Below are positions 34,400 to 43,579 of a DNA stretch of 64,000 nt, piece by piece. The notes under the pieces were generated by a model. That model saw only the letters and a list, made by a program, of their open reading frames with translations. It was not told the DNA's origin and did no database searches. This stretch comes from QFNR01 sp043842855 (lineage in GTDB: Bacteria; Pseudomonadota; Gammaproteobacteria; Burkholderiales; Neisseriaceae). Location of the stretch: NCBI GenBank assembly GCA_043842855.1, contig JBBPJF010000003.1, forward strand, positions 248,001-312,000. The letters run 5' to 3'. Position 1 is the stretch's first letter; each line of letters starts with the position of its first letter. A program made the position numbers and the translations under genes.

Positions 34400-35814
34400 G
34401 CCGCCTCTTCTCCTACTTGACTCAAAGCCATTAACTGAGGGGCAATACGGTTAATTGTCCCTGCTCCCATTGTTATGATCAGATCTTGATCCTGTACTAA
34501 CTGCAAGAGCGTACTCGCAATCTGATCTAATTCTGGTTGATAAATAATTTCAATATTAGAACATTCCCCCAGTGCATCTGCTAGGGCCCGTCCACTAGCA
34601 CTTAATATAGGAGCCTCTCCAGCTGCATACACTTCTGTCAATACCACTACATTGGCCAATTGCAGAACTTGAATAAAAGATTCAAATAGATCTCGTGTTC
34701 TAGTATAGCGATGTGGCTGGAAAACTAAAACTAATCTCCTATTGCCAAAAGCCCCACGGATAGCGGTTAAAGTGGAGCGAATCTCTGTAGGATGATGCCC
34801 GTAATCATCAATAACCATTGCTTTCCCTGAACTTTGTGTCAGCTGAATTTCACCATAAGATTGAAAGCGCCGGCCCACTCCCTCAAATCTAGCTAAACCC
34901 TCTTGGATAGCTGCAATATCCGTCTTGCACTCTAAAGCAACTCCTATTGCCCCTAATGCATTCAAAACGTTATGTAAACCTGGAAAATTAAGTACAACTG
35001 GAAATTTTAAATATTCGTTTCTACGTTTTATATTCACCATAAAGCTCATTTTCGCTCCTATAGATTGAATTTGAGAAGCAAAAATATCTGCTTTATTGGT
35101 TAAACCATAAGTGCTGTATGGTTTTTGAATGTGAGGCAGAATACTCCTCACATGCGAACTCTCTAGGCATAAAAAAGACCTACCATAAAAGGGTAAGCGA
35201 TGTATAAAATCAATGAAAGTCTGTCGAAGCTTTTCAACGCTAAAATCGTAGGTTTGCATGTGGTCTTCATCGATATTTGTAACGATAGAAAACAGGGGAT
35301 TTAAATATAGGAAAGAAGCATCAGATTCATCGGCCTCCGCCACAAGGAACTCTCCCTTTCCTAGTTTGGCATTGGCTGCGACAGAATTTAATCTTCCCCC
35401 AATTACATAAGTAGGATCAAATTTCCCCACATCTAAAATGGAAGCCAACATACTTGTAGTAGTAGTTTTACCGTGCGTTCCCGCCACCGCAATACCGCGT
35501 TTAAAACGCATAAGCTCTGCTAACATCATTGCTCGGGGGATTACCGGTATATTGCTAGCTACAGCTCGAATCCATTCAGGATTACTAGGGGCTATGGCCG
35601 TCGAAGTAACCACTACCTCTGCACCTTGTATATTTCTACCTGCATGGCCTTCAAATACTTTTACCCCAATAGCTTGAAGGTGTTGTGCTGCTGCTCCTAT
35701 TTGGGTGTCTGAACCAGTCACTTGATAACCCAAGTTGTGTAAAACCTCGGCAATACCACACATCCCCGTGCCGCCAATCCCTATAAAGTGAATATGTCTA
35801 ATCCTATCTTTCAT
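34381..35814 (-). CDS. murC: UDP-N-acetylmuramate--L-alanine ligase
   Basis: Adds L-alanine to UDP-MurNAc, the first step of the peptide stem. The N-terminal HFIGIGGTGMCGIAEVL and the ATP loop VAGTHGKTTTTSM are intact. I choose ATG 35814 (MKDRIRHIHF), one base after the murG stop, with GGAA upstream; a longer reading to 35856 would overlap murG and add unconserved residues. The protein has 477 residues. It overlaps ddl at its 3' end. Confidence 0.96.
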   Translation of the reverse strand: MKDRIRHIHFIGIGGTGMCGIAEVLHNLGYQVTGSDTQIGAAAQHLQAIGVKVFEGHAGRNIQGAEVVVTSTAIAPSNPEWIRAVASNIPVIPRAMMLAELMRFKRGIAVAGTHGKTTTTSMLASILDVGKFDPTYVIGGRLNSVAANAKLGKGEFLVAEADESDASFLYLNPLFSIVTNIDEDHMQTYDFSVEKLRQTFIDFIHRLPFYGRSFLCLESSHVRSILPHIQKPYSTYGLTNKADIFASQIQSIGAKMSFMVNIKRRNEYLKFPVVLNFPGLHNVLNALGAIGVALECKTDIAAIQEGLARFEGVGRRFQSYGEIQLTQSSGKAMVIDDYGHHPTEIRSTLTAIRGAFGNRRLVLVFQPHRYTRTRDLFESFIQVLQLANVVVLTEVYAAGEAPILSASGRALADALGECSNIEIIYQPELDQIASTLLQLVQDQDLIITMGAGTINRIAPQLMALSQVGEEAACALKR

Positions 35815-35815
35815 A

Positions 35816-36892
35816 CTATTCCAACGTTTTACTAAGGCGCACCATTTTATCAGCAATTTTTTGATCTGCTTTTATAATAGCTAGTTGACGGGCATTCCTA
35901 GCCCAAATTTCACATTGCTGCCTGGTCAATTGGCTTAACTCTTCTGCCATCTCCTTGTTTGACCAATCTTTTTGTTGTATACATACTACTGCTTTACCCT
36001 CAACTAAATAACGTGCATTATAAGTTTGGTGATCATCTACTGCCCAGGGAAAAGGAATTAAATAGCCTCCTAAGCCAACTACAGTTAGTTCTGCAATAGT
36101 GAGCGCTCCTGCTCTAGCTATTACAAAATCCGCCTGCTCATATTCTCGTCCCATGTCCTCAATAAATTCCAGGACTTCTACCTCGATGTTTAAGTTTTTA
36201 TATCTTTCCTTAACTTTTAGCGCATTACCTCTTCCGCATTGATGTCGTACTAAAGGACGTTTTTCCTCTGGTACTAAGGCTAGAATTTCAGGAATTTTTT
36301 CATTAAAAATTTGCGCACCCAAAGATCCTCCCACCACAAATAACTTCAACCTACCGCTACGTTTAGAAAAACGCTCTTCCACCGATTGATGCATCATTGC
36401 TACTAGATTTTCTCTGACTGGGTTACCGACTAGCCCTTCACTATTAGAAAAAGTGTTGGGAAAAGCATAGAAAGTTTGTTGAGCTAGTCGAGCTAAAAAT
36501 CTATTAGTTAAACCAGCAATAGCATTTTGTTCATGAATGACTAATGGTACCCTTGAGAGTCTTGCCGCTATACCTCCAGGAAACGAAACAAAACCACCAA
36601 ATCCAAGCACTCCACTAATATGATATTTTTTAACGATGTGCCTTACCGCCCAAATAGCTCTTAGTAGAACCCAGGGAAGTGAAAGCTTACGCCTCCACCC
36701 ATTCCCTCTAACCCCTTTAATCTTGATAAGTTCCAGGGTTATTCCATAGGTAGGTACAAGACGACTTTCCATACTATTTACGCTTCCTAACCATACTACC
36801 TCGTGCCCCATATTCATCAGTCTTCTAGCCACCGCTAGTGCCGGGAAAATATGCCCTCCTGTTCCCCCAGCCATAATAAGATAGCAGCTCAT
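35816..36892 (-). CDS. murG: UDP-GlcNAc:lipid I transferase MurG
   Basis: GT-B glycosyltransferase that turns lipid I into lipid II on the inner face of the membrane. The first glycine loop MAGGTGGHIFPALAVA, then HEQNAIAGLTNRFLA and the VVGGSLGAQIFNE loop are characteristic. The late ARAGALTIAEL segment binds the sugar nucleotide. 358 residues. The ATG overlaps the ftsW stop as ATGA. Confidence 0.97.
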   Translation of the reverse strand: MSCYLIMAGGTGGHIFPALAVARRLMNMGHEVVWLGSVNSMESRLVPTYGITLELIKIKGVRGNGWRRKLSLPWVLLRAIWAVRHIVKKYHISGVLGFGGFVSFPGGIAARLSRVPLVIHEQNAIAGLTNRFLARLAQQTFYAFPNTFSNSEGLVGNPVRENLVAMMHQSVEERFSKRSGRLKLFVVGGSLGAQIFNEKIPEILALVPEEKRPLVRHQCGRGNALKVKERYKNLNIEVEVLEFIEDMGREYEQADFVIARAGALTIAELTVVGLGGYLIPFPWAVDDHQTYNARYLVEGKAVVCIQQKDWSNKEMAEELSQLTRQQCEIWARNARQLAIIKADQKIADKMVRLSKTLE

Positions 36893-38034
36893 AATTTAAA
36901 GCCTAAAGTTTTTCGTCTATTTTCATAATCAATTCTTAATAAAATCGCAGCAGCTAAAATCATCGCGAGCAGAGAAGAACCTCCATAAGAAACAAAGGGT
37001 AACGTCAAACCTTTGGTAGGTAATGTTCCCGTGTTAATTGCAATATGAAAAAACGCCTGAATGCCAGTCCAAATGCCTACACCTTTAGCCACATAGGAAG
37101 AAAATAAAAGATCTAAATCACTTGCTTTCTTTCCAATGGAAAAGGCTCTAACTACCACCCATAAATAGGCCAAACAAAGTAACATTAAGAAACCGAAGCC
37201 CAATTCCTCAGTAATAAAAGAAGCAATAAAATCTGTGTGCAGTTCAGGTAAGCCATATCTAGACATACCATTACCTAACCCCACACCCCAGAAACCCCCA
37301 TTAGCATTGGCTACATAAGATTGTATCGTTTGAAAGCCCGCGCCTAATGGATCTGTTTCAGGATGCAGAAACATAGTGATGCGTTGCACTCGATAGGGCG
37401 CCAGCACTACTGCCATCGTTGCCACCAACAAACCTATTAAAATGATGATGATAAACCAACTTGATCTTAAGCCCGCTATAAATAGTAGCGTTAAGGTAAT
37501 GATAAATACAATAACTGTTGAGCCCAGATCTCCTCCCAGTAGAATAAATGTAGCGCCAAGCGCAGGAATGATCCCCACAAACCACACTTTTTTAAACTGA
37601 GTCACTACTTCATACTTTCTGTAAAGGTAACTAGATAAATATAGAATCACTGCTAATTTAAAGAACTCTGCTGGCTGAAGATGAACTACCCCTAAATTAA
37701 TCCAGCGTCTAGCACCATTAATGTCACTACCAATTAACAGAACCAATACCAATAAGAACAAACTGAAAAATACTATCCAGGGGGTCAGGTTCAATAATTT
37801 CTTCATCGGAATGGTGAAAAAACCTATTACCGCTAAGAATACCGAAACGGAAAAAAAGGCGCACTGTCGGATAACGTAGTAGTATTCCTTCTCTGGTTGT
37901 CTAAGTCGCCCATCTACCGAAGCTGAATAAATCATCACCACTCCGAGCATCACCAACAAAAGAAGCACCCATAATAGAGTCTTATCGTATTTATCTACTA
38001 GTATCTTACGGTCTAACAATCTATTAACATTCAT
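36889..38034 (-). CDS. ftsW: Lipid II polymerase / cell division protein FtsW
   Basis: SEDS-family glycosyltransferase of the divisome with about ten membrane helices. Family marks are MIYSAS in helix 1, GSDINGARRWINLG with the QPAEFFKLA block, and the C-terminal PFVSYGGSSLLA. I choose ATG 38034 (MNVNRLLDRK; GGAG 11 bases upstream). Alternatives at ATG 38085 or GTG 38091 add up to 19 residues and lack a good ribosome-binding site. Its partner transpeptidase FtsI is in the same operon. An unusual gap separates it from murD. Confidence 0.93.
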   Translation of the reverse strand: MNVNRLLDRKILVDKYDKTLLWVLLLLVMLGVVMIYSASVDGRLRQPEKEYYYVIRQCAFFSVSVFLAVIGFFTIPMKKLLNLTPWIVFFSLFLLVLVLLIGSDINGARRWINLGVVHLQPAEFFKLAVILYLSSYLYRKYEVVTQFKKVWFVGIIPALGATFILLGGDLGSTVIVFIITLTLLFIAGLRSSWFIIIILIGLLVATMAVVLAPYRVQRITMFLHPETDPLGAGFQTIQSYVANANGGFWGVGLGNGMSRYGLPELHTDFIASFITEELGFGFLMLLCLAYLWVVVRAFSIGKKASDLDLLFSSYVAKGVGIWTGIQAFFHIAINTGTLPTKGLTLPFVSYGGSSLLAMILAAAILLRIDYENRRKTLGFKL

Positions 38035-38250
38035 TACTAGTTTAACTCCATCACTGCATTCACATTTTCCCCTTATAACTTGCATACCCACTCGTGTAAT
38101 CGTTTGTCTAGCTTCTAAGTTCTATTTCCGTTTCCTCAGAAAATGAGTAAGACTCTTCACTAGCTGCACTGGGGTATTAGAATTCTATCTTTTTACACTG
38201 CTATATCGCCTTTTCGCACCTGCATTATTTCCCAGTCTTTGCAAAAAGAC
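38035..38250 (-). other. Gap inside the dcw operon between murD and ftsW
   Basis: About 216 bases without a gene, in a cluster where other junctions mostly overlap or have a few bases. The minus strand shows AGTCTTT/AAAGACT with a TTGC loop directly after the murD stop, and a TAGAATTCTA palindrome further on. An internal promoter is possible but not clear. Confidence 0.4.
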
Positions 38251-39621
38251 TTAAGATTCTCCGGAACTTAACTCCCTGAAGGTTTTAGCAAAAATTTCTG
38301 AACGATGGGCATAATCTCGAAACATATCTGTACTAGCACACGCGGGACTCAAAAGTACCCAGCTGCCAGGTGTAGACGCTTCATAGGCTCTTTTAGTTGC
38401 TTCTGGCAAACTATTGCAAAAAATGGGCCGGATCCTACTATCCACAAAAAGTTCCGCAATAAGCTGCGCAGCCTTACCAATGAGAAATAAACCATCTACT
38501 CGCTCTTCTACTGTATTTTTTAGTAAGGTAAAGTCTTGGTCCTTCCCTTCCCCACCAGCAATTAGAAAAACTCTTCCAGGGGCACCCTCTAATGCGGCTA
38601 CAGTAGCAGCTACGTTAGTAGCTTTAGAGTCATCAATAAAATCTACTGCATTTAAAGATCCAATTTTCTGTGTACGGTGTGCCAATCCCCTAAAAAAAGG
38701 CAGTACTTCTAACATGGTTGTATGCTGTATACCCAGAGAGCTACCTAATCCTAATGCTGCTAAAATATTAAGTGCATTGTGCTGACCTTGTAAACAAACT
38801 TCTCCCATAGAAATCATAGGTTCATCTCTGTGCATTAAAGTCAGACCATCCTGGCTAGAGATCCAATAATCTGTTTTCTCTCGAGCAGAAAACCACTTTG
38901 TCCTACACTCTTTCCTCTGCATGGCTCTACACATAGCATCGCCCCAGTTTAAAACCTGTATTTTCGCGCCATTGAATATTTTGGCCTTATGTTGAGTATA
39001 ATCTAGTCGATCCTTGTACCTGTCTAAATGATCGTCAGACACATTAAGACAGACCGCCACATCAGCCGCTAAGTGTTCAATCGTTTCTAACTGAAAACTT
39101 GAAAGCTCTAATACCCAAACATCGACAGAGTCCTGAACTAAGTTGCGCACATCCAATACTGGTAATCCTATATTGCCTGCTGTAACGGTCTTCAGGCCAC
39201 TCTGACGACAAAAGAAACTCACCAGTTCTGTCACTGTGCTTTTACCATTAGAGCCAGTAATAGCAAGTACTTTTTCCTGTGGTTTTCTAATATGATCTAG
39301 CCATAGCTGTATATCACCAGTGACCTTCCCTCCTCTATGGATAAAAGCTTGCAATTCAGCGCGGTAGAGCGAAAAACCAGGACTTAAAACCACTAGATCA
39401 AAAGTATTATTCAAAAGTACTTCATTCAAATTACCAGAATAAAAAAAGACTAAAGGGAAAGCCTGTGCTAATTGCGCTCTTTCTTCATCTGGAATTACTT
39501 CTGCATATCCTGCTAATAATACCTCCTGCGCCTCTACCTGAGGCTGGTAAAATCTAAGTACTGACTGCCCCGTTCTTTTTAATCCTAAAACCAATACTCT
39601 GTACATTGACGAATCTTTCAC
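38251..39621 (-). CDS. murD: UDP-N-acetylmuramoyl-L-alanine--D-glutamate ligase
   Basis: Adds D-glutamate to UDP-MurNAc-L-Ala. The ATP loop AITGSNGKSTVTELV is at about 119-130, followed by GNIGLPVLD, ELSSFQLE and NVSDDHLDRY. 456 residues with the GTG at 39621, or 451 with ATG 39606 (MYRVLVLGLKRTGQS); neither has a strong ribosome-binding site. It follows mraY by 14 bases. Confidence 0.95.
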   Translation of the reverse strand: MKDSSMYRVLVLGLKRTGQSVLRFYQPQVEAQEVLLAGYAEVIPDEERAQLAQAFPLVFFYSGNLNEVLLNNTFDLVVLSPGFSLYRAELQAFIHRGGKVTGDIQLWLDHIRKPQEKVLAITGSNGKSTVTELVSFFCRQSGLKTVTAGNIGLPVLDVRNLVQDSVDVWVLELSSFQLETIEHLAADVAVCLNVSDDHLDRYKDRLDYTQHKAKIFNGAKIQVLNWGDAMCRAMQRKECRTKWFSAREKTDYWISSQDGLTLMHRDEPMISMGEVCLQGQHNALNILAALGLGSSLGIQHTTMLEVLPFFRGLAHRTQKIGSLNAVDFIDDSKATNVAATVAALEGAPGRVFLIAGGEGKDQDFTLLKNTVEERVDGLFLIGKAAQLIAELFVDSRIRPIFCNSLPEATKRAYEASTPGSWVLLSPACASTDMFRDYAHRSEIFAKTFRELSSGES

Positions 39622-39635
39622 CTTCTATGCTCACT

Positions 39636-40721
39636 TTATCTAATTTTCAAAGAAGCCAAACCGATTAAGACCAATACTATAGTAAGGATCCAAAATCGGA
39701 CGACTACCTGTGTTTCACTCCAGCCTTTTTGCTCAAAGTGATGATGAAGCGGAGCCATCAAAAAGATTCTTTTCTTTCTTGTTTTATAAGAGCCTACCTG
39801 TAACATGACTGAGATTGCTTCAGCTGCGAATAGTCCACCCATAATTAATAATACAATTTCCTGACGTGCCATCACTGCAATAGTGCCTAAAACTGCGCCC
39901 AGAGAGAGGGCCCCGACATCTCCCATAAATACCTGGGCAGGATGCGCATTCCACCATAAAAAGCCCAGACATGCACCACATACAATACCACCAAAAACTG
40001 CCACCTCTGCCAGACCTGGAATATGCGTCAGCTGCAAATACCTAGCAAATTCTGCATGTCCAGTCAAATAAGCAAAAATAGCTAATCCCGCAGAAACCAA
40101 AGCAATAGGCAGCGCTACTAAACCATCTAAACCATCGGTTAAATTAACTGCATTAGAAGTACCGACTATTACAAAATAGGCTAGAATACAAAAGCCTAAG
40201 CCCCCCAAAGCATAATGATAATGTTTAGTAAACGGGAGAATAAAATCAGTATACTGGCCGTACCCAGCTTCCAGTAATAAGTATGCTCCCACGGAAATCG
40301 CCACTGTAGATAGATAAATCATTTTGGTACGTGCAGAAACACCCTTAGGGTTTTTATGCACTACTTTTAACCAATCATCCCAAAAGCCTAAACCTCCCGT
40401 TGACCATAGTACAAATAGTAGAAGCCAAATATAAGCATTACTCAAATCAGACCAGAGAAAAACAGCTAGACTAATTGAAGCTAAAATAAGCGTACCCCCC
40501 ATAGTTGGAGTTCCTGCTTTGACTAGATGGGTTTTAGGTCCATCGTCTCTGACTGCCTGTGCTATCTTTAGCCCAACCAATTGCTTAATACACCATGGGC
40601 CTAGCCAAAGACAAATCAATAAAGCAGTTAACGCCCCCATCAATGCCCTAAAAGTAATATATTGAAACAAGCGTGACCAACCAACCCAACTACTTAGTAA
40701 ATCTGCTAACCATATGATCAT
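39636..40721 (-). CDS. mraY: Phospho-N-acetylmuramoyl-pentapeptide-transferase
   Basis: Polytopic membrane enzyme that makes lipid I by transferring phospho-MurNAc-pentapeptide to undecaprenyl phosphate. Marks are GTPTMGG in the first third, the DDWLKV aspartates, NAVNLTDGLDGL and the HHHFEQKGWSE loop near the C-terminus. 361 residues and about ten helices, as usual. It starts one base after the murF stop. Confidence 0.97.
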   Translation of the reverse strand: MIIWLADLLSSWVGWSRLFQYITFRALMGALTALLICLWLGPWCIKQLVGLKIAQAVRDDGPKTHLVKAGTPTMGGTLILASISLAVFLWSDLSNAYIWLLLFVLWSTGGLGFWDDWLKVVHKNPKGVSARTKMIYLSTVAISVGAYLLLEAGYGQYTDFILPFTKHYHYALGGLGFCILAYFVIVGTSNAVNLTDGLDGLVALPIALVSAGLAIFAYLTGHAEFARYLQLTHIPGLAEVAVFGGIVCGACLGFLWWNAHPAQVFMGDVGALSLGAVLGTIAVMARQEIVLLIMGGLFAAEAISVMLQVGSYKTRKKRIFLMAPLHHHFEQKGWSETQVVVRFWILTIVLVLIGLASLKIR

Positions 40722-40722
40722 T

Positions 40723-42090
40723 TTATTCTCTATTATTTTTTGTAAATTCGGTTCTAATCGTTTGGCAAATCCTTTCCATTCTCATGAAACGGGAGCCCTT
40801 CACAAGTACTGAACAAGGGTCTGCCATCAATTGGTATAATTTTAATATTAGTTGCTCTATATCTTTGAAGTGTATTCCTTTTTCCCCAAATGCACATACC
40901 GCTCTCTGGGTTAATTCTCCAAAACCAAGTAGATAATCAATTCCTCTTAACTTGGCATACTCACCTACTTCTTCGTGCATTTTTAAGGCAGCTTCGCCTA
41001 GCTCCGCCATATCACCCATTACAAAAACAGTTTTACCGGGGTTACAAGCCAATACATCCAGAACAGCTTTCATAGAATCTGGATTAGCATTATAAGTATC
41101 ATCTATCAGCACTGAATCATTGCTTAAATTCGAAACACACCAACGACCTGGTTGATTCTTATATTGCTGTAGGCCTTGTGCTATTCCTTCCAAGCTCATG
41201 CCAGGAAGATCGATTAATAGCGCACAGGCCGCTAGCAAATTATGTATGTTATACGATCCCGGTAGCGGCAAAGCTATTTGAATTTCTCCTTTCGGAGTAT
41301 GAAGACAACAGCTAGAGCCAAATTCCTTTTGTTTAACTTCTGTAGCATAAATCTTAGACTTAAGCGTGCCAAAAGTTCTTATTAAATGGCCCTCCGCCGC
41401 TATACGGAGATATTTGTATGAGGGACTATCCTCAGGTATAACGGCTATACCATCCTGTGGGAGGCCCTCCCAGATCTCGGCCTTAGCTCGGGCGATATCT
41501 GTAAGGCTATTAAAACCTCCTCCCACATGCACCCTTAAAATATTATTGACTAACGCAATGTCCGGTTTAGCTAGACCAGTCAAATACCTTATTTCACCAG
41601 GGTGATTCATCCCCATTTCAACAACGGCCCACTGATGCGCTTCTCTTAACCTTAAGAGTGTCAAAGGCAAACCTAAGTGATTGTTTAAATTACCTAAATT
41701 AGCCAATACTTTCCCTGGACCGTAAACGTGACGTAGTATGGCAGCAGTTAGCTCTTTAACAGTTGTCTTTCCGCTCGAGCCAGTAATAGCTAAAACGTGA
41801 GGATCAATCCTCGCTCTCCATTGTTTAGCTAAGTATCCCAACGCCTCCACTGTATCTTTTACTTGTATAAATCGTGGCCCTTTGAGAGATGTCCTCGAAA
41901 CCACGGCGGCTAGTGCACCCTGCTGGAGAGCTGCCTGCGCGAAGTCATGCCCATCGAAGTTAGGCCCTTCAATAGCAAAGAAAATATCTCCTGGCTGAAC
42001 TATTCGGCTATCAATGACGACAGAGCGCACTTCGCGATCCTTTTCTTTTAAAACACTATCAAAAGTCTGATAAAGAAAAGATAATTTCAT
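40723..42090 (-). CDS. murF: UDP-MurNAc-tripeptide--D-Ala-D-Ala ligase
   Basis: Adds the D-Ala-D-Ala made by Ddl, completing the pentapeptide. The ATP loop AITGSSGKTTVKEL is at about 101-114, with the later EMGMNHPGEI and IDDTYNANPDSM motifs. 455 residues. It follows murE by two bases. Confidence 0.96.
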   Translation of the reverse strand: MKLSFLYQTFDSVLKEKDREVRSVVIDSRIVQPGDIFFAIEGPNFDGHDFAQAALQQGALAAVVSRTSLKGPRFIQVKDTVEALGYLAKQWRARIDPHVLAITGSSGKTTVKELTAAILRHVYGPGKVLANLGNLNNHLGLPLTLLRLREAHQWAVVEMGMNHPGEIRYLTGLAKPDIALVNNILRVHVGGGFNSLTDIARAKAEIWEGLPQDGIAVIPEDSPSYKYLRIAAEGHLIRTFGTLKSKIYATEVKQKEFGSSCCLHTPKGEIQIALPLPGSYNIHNLLAACALLIDLPGMSLEGIAQGLQQYKNQPGRWCVSNLSNDSVLIDDTYNANPDSMKAVLDVLACNPGKTVFVMGDMAELGEAALKMHEEVGEYAKLRGIDYLLGFGELTQRAVCAFGEKGIHFKDIEQLILKLYQLMADPCSVLVKGSRFMRMERICQTIRTEFTKNNRE

Positions 42091-42092
42091 TA

Positions 42093-43571
42093 CTAATTTG
42101 CCTCCAGGTACCGACGTGCAACTTCTACATCATCAAAGGGATATTTCACTCCTGCAATTTCCTGATAAGTTTCATGCCCCTTACCAGCAATGAGGACTAT
42201 ATCTTGCTGTGCTGCGTGTTTGATCGCATAGGCGATAGCTCTTTCACGATCAGCTTCTAGTAAAACTGCATTAGAAACGGGTAAAATTTCTCTAATAATT
42301 GCCTGAGCTTCTTCAGTTCTAGGATTATCGCTAGTTATGACGGCATAGTCTGCATTCTCCTGCACCACTTTTCCCATCAAGGGTCTTTTACGACGATCTC
42401 TATTCCCGCCACAACCAAATACACACCAAATTTTTCCCTCTTTTTTTCTGAGAGGGTGAAGTGCCTGCAACACATTTTTTAATGCATCTGGCGTATGCGC
42501 ATAATCCACTACTACCAGGGGACATCCTTCATAACGAAGAGTTTGCATACGGCCTAATGCTGGCTGTATTTGACTTAAAGCAGCTGTCACTTGACTGAGT
42601 GTATAGCCTAACCCGCACAGTACGCCCACAGTGGCAGCTAAATTTTCTGCATTAAAAGTGCCCAGTAAAGAACTACCGACCACTCCCTGCCCCCACGGCG
42701 TTCTCATTGCTACTTGCATACCTTCTAACGAGAAATCAACCTTCTCTATATAAATATCTGCCTCGACAGTAAATCCATAACTAGTAATGGAAATTTCTGG
42801 ATTATCACTCCTTAAGCCTGCAATTAAACGCCTGCCATAAGCATTATCTTGATTAATTATCGCATGTTGCAACTGCGGCCAATAAAACAAACTTTTTTTA
42901 ACAGAAAAATACTGCTCCAACGTGCCGTGATAATCTAAATGCTCGTGAGTTAAGTTGGTAAAAACTGCTGTAGTAAAGTGCACACCAGACACACGCCCCT
43001 CTTGTAAGCCGTGACTAGAAACCTCTAAAGTTAAATACTGAGCACCCTGCTGAGAAAATTGATGAATAAGGTTTTGTAGTGTAATGGCATCCGGAGTAGT
43101 ATTAGCCGTTTTGTGTAACTGTCCCCAAAAACCATTTCCATTAGTTCCTACAATCGCCGCACTTGTGCCAAGCCATTGCAAAGCCTGAGCTAACCATTGA
43201 GTAATAGAAGTCTTACCATTTGTTCCGGTAACCCCTATCACCTTTAGAGTACTATTAGTATTGGCTAATAACTCTGACGCAAGTATCCCAGCCACCTTTG
43301 CCAACTGCTTGACTGGGTGCCCAGGGACTCCATACTCTTTTATTCTGAAGTGAGGGCTATCCTCATAAATAATGCGAACTGCTCCGTTAGCTACTGCTTG
43401 CGCAATGAAATCCCTCCCATCAGCCTCATTCCCTGGATAGGCAAAAAACCAGTCGCCTGGTCTAATCTGACGAGAGTCAGAAACCAGGCGGATTTGAGGC
43501 GATAGTTGCTGGCGAAGCTGAGATAATTGTTCGTCATCTAGCCCTAGTAGTTGGGCCTTTTGTCTGCTCAT
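42093..43571 (-). CDS. murE: UDP-MurNAc-dipeptide--meso-diaminopimelate ligase
   Basis: Adds the third stem residue. GVTGTNGKTSITQW is the ATP loop and TTPDAITLQ binds the substrate. The segment SDNPRTEEAQ corresponds to the DNPR motif typical of enzymes that take meso-diaminopimelate, in keeping with dapD in this window. 492 residues. It begins eight bases after the ftsI stop. Confidence 0.96.
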   Translation of the reverse strand: MSRQKAQLLGLDDEQLSQLRQQLSPQIRLVSDSRQIRPGDWFFAYPGNEADGRDFIAQAVANGAVRIIYEDSPHFRIKEYGVPGHPVKQLAKVAGILASELLANTNSTLKVIGVTGTNGKTSITQWLAQALQWLGTSAAIVGTNGNGFWGQLHKTANTTPDAITLQNLIHQFSQQGAQYLTLEVSSHGLQEGRVSGVHFTTAVFTNLTHEHLDYHGTLEQYFSVKKSLFYWPQLQHAIINQDNAYGRRLIAGLRSDNPEISITSYGFTVEADIYIEKVDFSLEGMQVAMRTPWGQGVVGSSLLGTFNAENLAATVGVLCGLGYTLSQVTAALSQIQPALGRMQTLRYEGCPLVVVDYAHTPDALKNVLQALHPLRKKEGKIWCVFGCGGNRDRRKRPLMGKVVQENADYAVITSDNPRTEEAQAIIREILPVSNAVLLEADRERAIAYAIKHAAQQDIVLIAGKGHETYQEIAGVKYPFDDVEVARRYLEAN

Positions 43572-43579
43572 CCTTAGAC

